Positions 1 to 10,112 of a stretch of 64,000 nt of DNA are shown in pieces. Each line of letters starts with the position of its first letter. Positions within the stretch are counted from its first letter, which is position 1. The stretch covers positions 80,655 through 144,654 of the forward strand of contig NZ_JAHBBH010000005.1 in NCBI RefSeq assembly GCF_019331735.1, read 5' to 3'. The position numbers and the translations under genes are program-made. A model generated the notes under the pieces. That model saw nothing but the letters and a program-made list of their open reading frames with translations, was not told the DNA's origin and searched no databases. Origin of the DNA: Bifidobacterium miconis. GTDB lineage: Bacteria; Actinomycetota; Actinomycetes; Actinomycetales; Bifidobacteriaceae.

Positions 1-146
1 ACGGCATGGTCTCGCTCGCCACGTTCAACGAGCGCGGCGCCCTCATGATGGGCGCGCTGCTCGGCGTGCTGCCCGTGATCGTGCTCTTCCTCGGCCTCCA
101 GCGCTACTGGCAGGCCGGCCTCGCCGCAGGTGCCGTCAAAGGATAA
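1..146 (+). CDS. Sugar ABC transporter permease, C-terminal fragment
   Basis: The frame is open from the left edge and ends in TAA at 144-146. The 47 visible residues hold one hydrophobic helix and end in QRYWQAGLAAGAVKG, the usual last stretch of a MalG-like carbohydrate permease. It lies 14 bp upstream of lnpA. In bifidobacteria the gltABC genes (binding protein plus two permeases for lacto-N-biose and galacto-N-biose) precede lnpA, so this is most likely the last permease of that importer. Only its end is visible, so the substrate is inferred from position. Confidence 0.85.
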   Translation, partial: GMVSLATFNERGALMMGALLGVLPVIVLFLGLQRYWQAGLAAGAVKG

Positions 147-160
147 AGGAGAAAGATTTC

Positions 161-2410
161 ATGACCACCGGACGCTTCACCCTTCCGAGCGAATCGAACT
201 TCGCCGAGAAGACCAAGGAACTCGCCGAACTATGGGGCGCGGACGCGATCCGCAACTCGGACGGCACCCAACTCGACGACGCCGTGCGCAAGCTCGGCAA
301 AAAGATCTACAGCGCGTACTTCCCGACCCGCGCGCACAACGAGTGGATCACCCTGCACATGGACGAGACCCCTCAGGTCTACCTGCTCACCCAGCGCGTG
401 CTCGCCGAAACCGACCACGTGTCGATTGACCTGATGGAGGGCTTCTTCGCCGAGCAGCTGACCCCGAACTACGATGCGAACCCCGCCAAATACTGGGAGG
501 TCATCGACCGCACCACGGGCGCGGTGGTCGATCCGGAGCAGTGGGAGGTGCACATCGACACGCACACGGTGAGCGTCACCGGCGCGACGCCGATGCACGA
601 GTACACCGTCTCGTTCCTCGCCTACATCATCTGGGACCCGGTCGAAATGTACAATCACCTCACCAACGACTGGGGCGACAAGGAACACGAGATCCCGTTC
701 GACATCTACCATCCGGCCACCCGCAGGTTCGTGTTCGACACGTTCGCCAAATGGCTCGAGGAGAATCCGGACACCGATGTCGTGCGCTTCACCACGTTCT
801 TCTACCAGTTCACGCTGATCTTCGATCCCAAGCACCGGGAAAAGATCGTCGACTGGTTCGGCTGCTCGTGCACGGTCTCGCCGCGCGCGCTCGACGACTT
901 CGAGGAACGATACGGCTACCGCCTGCGCGCGGAGGACTTCGTGGACGAAGGCTGCTACAACTCGGCGTGGCGCGTGCCGGGCAGGGCGCAGCGCGACTGG
1001 ATCGACTTCCTGTCCGGTTTTGTGCGCGAAAACGTGAAGAAGCTGGCGGACATGTCGCATGCGGCCGGCAAGGAAGCCATGATGTTTTTGGGCGACCAGT
1101 GGATCGGCACCGAACCGTACAAGGACGGCTTCGGCGACCTCGGCCTCGACACCGTGGTCGGTTCGATCGGCGACGGCACCACCACGCGCATGATCGCCGA
1201 CATCAAAGGCGTCAAGTACACCGAAGGCCGCTTCCTGCCGTACTTCTTCCCCGACACGTTCTACGAGGGCAACGACCCGAGCATCGAGGCGTGGGACAAC
1301 TGGCGCAAGGCCCGCCGCGCGATCCTGAGAAGCCCGATCGCGCGCATGGGCTACGGCGGCTACCTGTCGCTCGCCGCGAAATTCCCCAAGTTCGTGGACG
1401 CGGTCACGCACATCGCCGACGAATTCCGCGACATCCACGAGAGGACCGGGGGAGAGGCCGCCGAGGGCGAGCTCAACGTCGCCATTCTCAACAGCTGGGG
1501 CAAAATGCGCTCGTGGATGGCGTACACGGTCGCGCACGCGCTGCCCAACAAGCAGACGGCCTCGTACTACGGCATCCTCGAATCATTGTCCGGCATGCGC
1601 GTCAACGTGCGGTTCGTCAGCTTCGACGACGTGCTCGAACACGGCGTGGACGACGATATCGACGTGATCATCACCGGCGGCCCGGTCGACACCGCGTACT
1701 CGGGCGGCGACATCTGGGCAAAGGATCCGCGGCTTGCGGAAACATTGCGCGCGTGGGTGCGTTCCGGCGGCGCGCTCGTCGGCGTGGGCGAACCGAGCTC
1801 GCAATGGCATCAGGGCCGCTTCTTCCAGCTCGCCGACGTCTTCGGCGTGGACGAGGAGCGGTTCCAGACCCTGTCGGTGGACAAGTACTTCCCGCCCGTC
1901 GTGGCCGACCATTTCATCACCGCCGACGTGCACGTCGATCCGGCCGCGCGCGAGGCGTGGGAGCGGGCCGGCTACCGCATCCCGCTGTCGGGCTGCGGCG
2001 GAGGTCAGGGCAAGGCGCCGCTCGGCGGCATCGACTTCGGCGAGCCGATCCCGAACACGTTCCCGGTCAACGAACGCGTGACCCTGCTGCGCGCGGACGG
2101 CGGACAGGTACAGCTCGCGGTCAACGACTATGGCAAGGGACGCGGCGTATACGTGTCCGGCCTGCCGTATTCGGCCGCGAACGCGCGACTGCTCGAACGC
2201 ATCCTGTTCCATGCGAGCCGGCACGAGGACCGGTATGCGGCCTACAGCTCGACCAACCCCGAATGCGAGGTCGCGCGCTTCCCCAAGTCCGGCTGGTACT
2301 GTGTGATCAACAACACCGACCGTCCTCAGACCACCGAAGTGGCACTGCCAAACGGCGAGAGCGAATGCTTCGACCTTGATGCCAGCGCCATCGCCTGGCG
2401 GCGCATCTGA
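161..2410 (+). CDS. lnpA: 1,3-beta-galactosyl-N-acetylhexosamine phosphorylase (GH112)
   Basis: The enzyme splits lacto-N-biose I or galacto-N-biose with phosphate, giving galactose 1-phosphate plus GlcNAc or GalNAc, in the cytosol after ABC import. The 749 residues match the roughly 750 of the family throughout, beginning TTGRFTLPSESNFAEK. The general acid should be D312 in the FLGDQWIGTEP motif, corresponding to D313 of the B. longum enzyme by my recollection of that sequence. There is no signal peptide. A strong AAAGGAG lies 7 nt before the ATG. It is the first enzyme of the lnp block and is probably cotranscribed with the upstream permease. Unusually, 278 bp separate it from nahK. Confidence 0.97.
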   Translation: MTTGRFTLPSESNFAEKTKELAELWGADAIRNSDGTQLDDAVRKLGKKIYSAYFPTRAHNEWITLHMDETPQVYLLTQRVLAETDHVSIDLMEGFFAEQLTPNYDANPAKYWEVIDRTTGAVVDPEQWEVHIDTHTVSVTGATPMHEYTVSFLAYIIWDPVEMYNHLTNDWGDKEHEIPFDIYHPATRRFVFDTFAKWLEENPDTDVVRFTTFFYQFTLIFDPKHREKIVDWFGCSCTVSPRALDDFEERYGYRLRAEDFVDEGCYNSAWRVPGRAQRDWIDFLSGFVRENVKKLADMSHAAGKEAMMFLGDQWIGTEPYKDGFGDLGLDTVVGSIGDGTTTRMIADIKGVKYTEGRFLPYFFPDTFYEGNDPSIEAWDNWRKARRAILRSPIARMGYGGYLSLAAKFPKFVDAVTHIADEFRDIHERTGGEAAEGELNVAILNSWGKMRSWMAYTVAHALPNKQTASYYGILESLSGMRVNVRFVSFDDVLEHGVDDDIDVIITGGPVDTAYSGGDIWAKDPRLAETLRAWVRSGGALVGVGEPSSQWHQGRFFQLADVFGVDEERFQTLSVDKYFPPVVADHFITADVHVDPAAREAWERAGYRIPLSGCGGGQGKAPLGGIDFGEPIPNTFPVNERVTLLRADGGQVQLAVNDYGKGRGVYVSGLPYSAANARLLERILFHASRHEDRYAAYSSTNPECEVARFPKSGWYCVINNTDRPQTTEVALPNGESECFDLDASAIAWRRI

Positions 2411-5384
<2,974 letters not shown>

Positions 5385-5386
5385 TC

Positions 5387-6298
5387 ATGACCGAACGGCA
5401 ATATCTGGTCGGCGTCGACATCGGCGGCACGAAAATCGAGGCGGTGCTGCTCGACTCGTCGCATGCCGTCGTCGCGTCGCATCGCGTGCCGGCCCGTCGC
5501 GGCGGCGACAACGTCGTCGCGGACGTCGTGGGTCTGGTGCGCGAGGTCGCCGGCGAACGGCTCGGCGACGTGGCCCGCGTGGGCATGGGCACGCCCGGAC
5601 GGGTGGATTCGGCGACCGGACGCATCGCCAACGTCGTCAATCTCGACATCGACACGCTCGACTTGGGTCCGCTGGTGAGCGAACGGCTCGGCGGGGTGCC
5701 GGTGCATGTCGACAACGACGTGAACGCGGCGGCCGTCGGCGCGGCGCGCGTGCTGTGCGGCGACGATACGGCCGGCACCGTCGTCTTTCTCAATTTCGGC
5801 ACCGGGCTTGCCGCCGGCGTGCTCGTCGACGGCGTGCTGCAGCACGGCTACAGTGGCGCGGCGGGCGAAGTCGGCCACGTGCCGGTCGATCCGAACCGAT
5901 TCGACTGTCCGTGCGGGCAGCAGGGATGCCTGGAAACGGTGTGCTCCGGCGCGTCCGTGGCGCGGCTGTGGCCGACCGCCGACGGCAGGCCGCCGATGCC
6001 CGATCTCATCGGCAAGGCGCGGTCCGGCGACGCCGACGCGCGACGCGTGCTCGCCATGGTGACGCACGCGATCGGCGACACGCTGCAGATCGTCGCCCAG
6101 TCCGTCGACCCGCGGCTCATCATCATCGGCGGCGGCATGGCGAAAACCGGTGCGCCGCTGCTCGAGGTGATCCTCGACGAACTGCACGGACGCGAGACGT
6201 CCTGCCCGTTCCTCAAGGGGTTGGAGCTCGGCGCGCGTCTGCGTCTCGTGCCGGCCGACGCCCCGCTCGGCGCGATCGGTGCGGCATACGCCGCATAG
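5387..6298 (+). CDS. ROK-family sugar kinase (GlcNAc kinase or glucokinase)
   Basis: This 303-residue ATP-dependent hexose kinase has an N-terminal phosphate loop GVDIGGTK, a catalytic VDNDVNAA, and the ROK zinc motif CPCGQQGCLE. It has no DNA-binding N-terminus, so it is an enzyme and not a repressor. Two starts are possible: ATG 5381 overlaps the galT stop, but AAGGGGG at 5373-5379 is correctly spaced only for ATG 5387, which I chose. Between galT and the nag genes, phosphorylation of free GlcNAc to GlcNAc-6-P for NagA/NagB is the best guess. Glucose is the main alternative. Confidence 0.85.
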   Translation: MTERQYLVGVDIGGTKIEAVLLDSSHAVVASHRVPARRGGDNVVADVVGLVREVAGERLGDVARVGMGTPGRVDSATGRIANVVNLDIDTLDLGPLVSERLGGVPVHVDNDVNAAAVGAARVLCGDDTAGTVVFLNFGTGLAAGVLVDGVLQHGYSGAAGEVGHVPVDPNRFDCPCGQQGCLETVCSGASVARLWPTADGRPPMPDLIGKARSGDADARRVLAMVTHAIGDTLQIVAQSVDPRLIIIGGGMAKTGAPLLEVILDELHGRETSCPFLKGLELGARLRLVPADAPLGAIGAAYAA

Positions 6299-6315
6299 CG
6301 GTTCCGCAGTCGCAT

Positions 6316-6366
6316 GCACGAAGTCGCCGCCCGTGGTCTTGGTGACCGCGGGCGGCGACTTCGTGC
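6316..6366. terminator. Two-way terminator between ROK kinase and nagR
   Basis: A near-perfect 17-18 bp stem has arms GCACGAAGTCGCCGCCC and GGGCGGCGACTTCGTGC around a 16-nt loop. It sits between two convergent genes and can serve both. There is no long T tract. Confidence 0.75.
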
Positions 6367-6372
6367 CGGGTC

Positions 6373-7512
6373 CTAGTGCAGTTCGATGTGGTCGCGCACC
6401 ACGGCGATCGCGCCGCCGCGCAAGGTGATGTCCGCGCCGCACTGGCAGCGGCGGATGACGGTGTGCGCGTGGAACGACGACGCCGTGGTCAGGTCGAACC
6501 GCTGCTGCGCGGCCTCAAGGAACGTGGTGTTGATGATGTCCGGCGGGCCGTACACGCACACGTCGGCGATGTCGAGCAGTCCGACCGGCATCGCCAGCGC
6601 CGAGGCGAAACGCTCCGCCGCCTGCCGGATGATCATCGGACGCTCGTCCTTGGATGCCTCGCGCATGAGCTCGCGCAGCACGTCGGGGGTCATCATCATT
6701 TCCAGGCAGCCGCGCTTGCCGCACGGGCAGAGCGGTCCCCGCTCCGGGTCGATGGAGATGTGGCCGATCTCGCCGCCCGCATGGTGCTCGCCGACCACCG
6801 TCACGTCGTCGATGAGCGTGGCCGAACCGATGCCGCGGCCGAACTTGACGAACAGCAGGTTTGGTCCGGCCTGTCCGAAGAACCGTTCCGTGAGCATGGA
6901 GCTGGTCACGTCGTTGGTGATGACGACCGGCACATCGAAACGCGATTCCAGCATGCCGCGCAGGTCGACGTCGTGCCATCCGAGCGCCGTGGAATCGCGG
7001 ATCACGCCGGACTGGATGACGCCCGGCGCGGCGATGCCGATGCCGATGACCGCTTCGAGCGTGTCGGCGGCCAGCTGGTCGACGAGCTGGACGATCGCGT
7101 CCGTGCTGACGGGACTGTCCGGGCCGAGCGCGATTTCCATGCGCCGTTGCGGGCGCCCCAGCAGGTCGGTGACCGCTCCCTGGATCAGATGCGCCTGCGA
7201 CAGATCGATGCTGATGACGCGCAGGCGCGTCGTGTCGACGCTGAGCAGCGTGCCGCGCTTGCCCTTGCCGGTGGAGGACTCATGCCCGTTTTCGCAGATC
7301 AGCCCCTCGTCGAGCATGTCGTTGACCACGTCGGAGACGGCCACGCGGGACAGGCCGGTGAGACGGCCGAGCTCGGCGCGCGAATAGCTGCTGTCGGGGA
7401 ACAGCAGGCCGAACATGAGCGAACGGTTGTTGCGCCGCACGTCGGAGGGACTGGCCTTGGCGGTCTTGCCCGGGGTATGCAGCGGGAATGCCGCGCGGAT
7501 GTGGTCGTTCAT
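6373..7512 (-). CDS. nagR: ROK-family transcriptional repressor, NagC/NagR type
   Basis: This 379-residue repressor has an N-terminal winged helix-turn-helix (about residues 30-65, SRAELGRLTGLSRVAVSDVV) followed by a ROK domain with the zinc motif CPCGKRGCLE. The chosen ATG at 7512 has AGGGAG about 8 nt upstream; longer open frames upstream are non-coding in composition. It is divergent from nagB across a 400-bp spacer and convergent with the LNB operon. NagR in bifidobacteria is known to repress LNB and nag genes and to respond to amino sugars; that role is inferred here from family and position. Confidence 0.88.
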   Translation of the reverse strand: MNDHIRAAFPLHTPGKTAKASPSDVRRNNRSLMFGLLFPDSSYSRAELGRLTGLSRVAVSDVVNDMLDEGLICENGHESSTGKGKRGTLLSVDTTRLRVISIDLSQAHLIQGAVTDLLGRPQRRMEIALGPDSPVSTDAIVQLVDQLAADTLEAVIGIGIAAPGVIQSGVIRDSTALGWHDVDLRGMLESRFDVPVVITNDVTSSMLTERFFGQAGPNLLFVKFGRGIGSATLIDDVTVVGEHHAGGEIGHISIDPERGPLCPCGKRGCLEMMMTPDVLRELMREASKDERPMIIRQAAERFASALAMPVGLLDIADVCVYGPPDIINTTFLEAAQQRFDLTTASSFHAHTVIRRCQCGADITLRGGAIAVVRDHIELH

Positions 7513-7912
7513 GGTCGCTGCTCCCTGTTCTCGTATGCGTGTGGCTGCGTCTTGGCGCGCCCGTCTGGGCCGGCATGTCGCGGTGGCTGTCCGTCCCGCG
7601 TCGGGCCGTTCGGCCCGGCTTCGTGCTGCGTGTTGCATTATACGATGCGGTGTTTGTGCCCGTACGCGGCGCCAAGAGCGGTCATCTTTGACAAACTGTC
7701 TTTCTATTGTACCGTTCGCAAGCGTTGCGACAGTCCGATAAACGCCGATAGATGGCGGATTTTCAATTATGTAAGTATTATTAACAATTAAGGATGCCGA
7801 TGGGTTGGCCCATGCCGGCAAACTTCATGCAAAACAGCGGATATCACAGGCGCCGCACGATCCCGTACGGTTCATGGCCGGGATGCGGCAACAGCAAGGA
7901 AAGGATGCTCCA
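7513..7912. promoter_or_regulatory. Divergent nagR/nagB control region
   Basis: The 400-bp spacer has no gene. On the minus strand TATAAT at 7642-7637 is a good -10 for nagR. On the plus strand the right half is AT-rich: TTGACA at 7688-7693, TATTAT at 7776-7781, and TTAACAATTAAG just after it. The TTAACAA element resembles one upstream of nahK. The AAGGAAAGGA ribosome site for nagB lies just before ATG 7913. Confidence 0.6.
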
Positions 7913-8725
7913 ATGACGGAAGTCATCATCGTCAAGAACGAGGCCGAGGCCGGCGCGATCTACGGCCGCTGCGTCGCGGATCTCATCAAGGCCAAGCCGA
8001 ACGCGGTGCTGGGCCTCGCCACCGGTTCCAGCCCGCTGGCCGCCTATCAGGCGCTCGCCAAGATCGTGCACGAGGAGTCCATCGACGTGAGCCAGGTGCG
8101 CGGATTCGCGCTGGACGAATATCTCGGCCTGCCGCTGACCCACCCGGAGTCCTACCACTCCACCATCCACCGCACGGTCGTCGAGCCCCTCGGCCTCGAT
8201 CCGGCCAAGGTGCATGTGCCCGGCGACGTGCTCGACGGCGCGCCGCTGGAGGACGGTGACAAGATCGCCGCCGCCGGCCCCGCGTATGACGCGGCGATCG
8301 AGGCCGCGGGCGGCATCGACGTGCAGATCCTCGGCATCGGCACCGACGGTCACATCGGCTTCAACGAGCCTGGCTCCTCGCTTGCTTCCGGCACGCGCGT
8401 GAAGACCCTCGCCGAGCAGACCCGCATCGACAACGCGCGCTTCTTCGACAACGACATCAACCAGGTGCCGACCCACTGCATCACGCAGGGCATCGGCACG
8501 GTCCTCAGGGCTCGTCACCTCGTGCTGCTCGCGTTCGGCGCGGGCAAGGCCGAGGCCATCGAGGAGACCATCGAGGGCGGCGTGTCCGCGTTCTGCCCGG
8601 CCTCCGCGCTCCAGCTGCACCCGCACGCGACCGTCATCATCGACGAGGAGGCCGCCAGCCGCCTGCGTCACAAGGACTACTACCGCTACGCGTTCGAGCA
8701 CAAGCCGGCGTGGCAGGGCATCTGA
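7913..8725 (+). CDS. nagB: Glucosamine-6-phosphate deaminase
   Basis: NagB converts glucosamine 6-phosphate to fructose 6-phosphate plus ammonia, linking amino-sugar breakdown to the fructose-6-phosphate shunt. The 270 residues include the active-site LDEYLGL and GIGTDGHIGFNEPGSS, typical of the hexameric enzyme. The ATG at 7913 follows AAGGAAAGGA by 8 nt; 36 in-frame codons upstream are non-coding. nagA follows after 68 bp that contain a hairpin. Confidence 0.97.
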   Translation: MTEVIIVKNEAEAGAIYGRCVADLIKAKPNAVLGLATGSSPLAAYQALAKIVHEESIDVSQVRGFALDEYLGLPLTHPESYHSTIHRTVVEPLGLDPAKVHVPGDVLDGAPLEDGDKIAAAGPAYDAAIEAAGGIDVQILGIGTDGHIGFNEPGSSLASGTRVKTLAEQTRIDNARFFDNDINQVPTHCITQGIGTVLRARHLVLLAFGAGKAEAIEETIEGGVSAFCPASALQLHPHATVIIDEEAASRLRHKDYYRYAFEHKPAWQGI

Positions 8726-8740
8726 TCTGATCCGATTCGT

Positions 8741-8771
8741 CAAACGGGCTCCTTTGCCGGGAGCCCGTTTG
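8741..8771 (+). terminator. Intercistronic hairpin between nagB and nagA
   Basis: A perfect 12-bp stem (CAAACGGGCTCC / GGAGCCCGTTTG) surrounds a 7-nt loop, 15 nt after the nagB stop. It lacks a clear U tract. It may be a partial terminator or an mRNA-stabilising structure that sets nagB above nagA. Confidence 0.6.
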
Positions 8772-8793
8772 ACGTCCATGGAAGGGAATCCGC

Positions 8794-10053
8794 ATGACTG
8801 AATCTCGTGAACAGACCGTCGCCCGCGTCACGGCCGCGCTGACCGGCAAGCCGTCGCCCGTCGCCATCCACCGCGCGCGCAAAATCGACGCGCGTGGCGT
8901 GCAAGACCACTTCTGGGCCGTTTCCGACGCGCAGGGCGTGATCGTCGCCACCGGCACCGACGAGGAATCGTTCGAATCCGCCTGCCGCTCGGTCGGCATC
9001 GATCCGGCCGACGACAACGCGATCATCGACGCGGGTGGGCGCGTGCTCACGCCGGGCTATGTCGACATCCACGCGCACGGCGCATGGGAGAAGTCGTTCG
9101 ACGACGGTCCGGACGGCATCGACGTCGCGCGCGCCGGTCACGCCGTGCACGGTACGACCCGTCAGGTGCTCTCACTCATCACCAACCCGGTCGACGTGAT
9201 CGAACGCAACGTGCGCAACGTGCGCGCCAAGATGGACGAGCGTCCGGACATTCTCGGCGCGCATCTGGAAGGCCCGTTCCTCGCGCTCGCCCGCAAGGGC
9301 GCGCACGATCCCGAGTGCCTCAAGGACCCGGTGCCCGAACTCGTCGACGAACTGCTCGAGGCGGCCGACGGCTGCATCCGGCAGATCACCATCGCGCCCG
9401 AACTGCCGCACGGCATCGGCGCGATCAGGCAGTTCGCCGCGGCCGGCGTCGTGCCGGCGGTCGGCCACTGCGACGCCGACTACGAGACCGCCAAGCGCGG
9501 TTTCGACGCGGGCGCCGGCATCATGACGCACATGTTCAACGCGATGAACGGCCTGCACCACCGCAAGCCGGGTCCGATCCCGGCGGCCGTGGAAGACCCG
9601 CGCGTCACCATCGAACTCATCAACGACGGCTTCCACGCGCAGAACCCGATGGTCAAGCTCGGCTTCGGGTTCGCGCCGCATCGCATCGCGTTCGTCACCG
9701 ACGCGATGGCCGCCACCGACTGCCCGGACGGCGCGTACAAGCTCGGCGCGCTCGACGTGAACGTGGTGGACGGCCACGCGAGGCTCGTCTCCAACGGCGC
9801 GATCGCCGGTTCGACGCTGCTGCTGGAGGTCGCCGTGCGCCGCGCCGTGATCGAACTCGGCTTCGACGCATCCGCCGCCGTGGAGGCCGCGACGCTCACT
9901 CCGGCCCGCGCGTTCGGCTTCGACAAGCCGAACAAGGTCACCGGAGCGCCGCTCGGCCTGATCGCCCCCGGCTACGCCGCCGATCTGCTGCTCACCGATC
10001 CGGCAACCTGGCGGGTCGAAGAGGTCTGGTGCGCCGGACGCAAGCTCAAGTAG
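8794..10053 (+). CDS. nagA: N-acetylglucosamine-6-phosphate deacetylase
   Basis: NagA removes acetate from GlcNAc-6-P to give the NagB substrate. The 419-residue amidohydrolase shows the metal-site motif DIHAHGAW, the substrate/metal motifs HLEGPFL, GHCDADYE and THMFNAM, and the catalytic Asp in FVTDAMAATD. A good GAAGGGAA precedes the ATG by 6 nt. It is transcribed after nagB and ends before a strong terminator. Confidence 0.96.
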   Translation: MTESREQTVARVTAALTGKPSPVAIHRARKIDARGVQDHFWAVSDAQGVIVATGTDEESFESACRSVGIDPADDNAIIDAGGRVLTPGYVDIHAHGAWEKSFDDGPDGIDVARAGHAVHGTTRQVLSLITNPVDVIERNVRNVRAKMDERPDILGAHLEGPFLALARKGAHDPECLKDPVPELVDELLEAADGCIRQITIAPELPHGIGAIRQFAAAGVVPAVGHCDADYETAKRGFDAGAGIMTHMFNAMNGLHHRKPGPIPAAVEDPRVTIELINDGFHAQNPMVKLGFGFAPHRIAFVTDAMAATDCPDGAYKLGALDVNVVDGHARLVSNGAIAGSTLLLEVAVRRAVIELGFDASAAVEAATLTPARAFGFDKPNKVTGAPLGLIAPGYAADLLLTDPATWRVEEVWCAGRKLK

Positions 10054-10074
10054 CCGGTTTGCGTACGGTGTGAG

Positions 10075-10112
10075 ATGGCGTCGGATCGTGACATCCGACG
10101 CCATTTTCGTTT
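10075..10112 (+). terminator. Intrinsic terminator of nagA
   Basis: A perfect 12-bp stem (ATGGCGTCGGAT / ATCCGACGCCAT), 6-nt loop and T-rich tail TTTCGTTTATTT follow nagA. The hairpin also lies just beyond the end of the convergent gene. Confidence 0.85.

Noticed and set aside
230..1537. Long minus-strand open frame opposite lnpA
   Set aside because: It is a GC-bias shadow: Arg/Val/His-rich, no family motif, no ribosome site, and lnpA is certain on the other strand.
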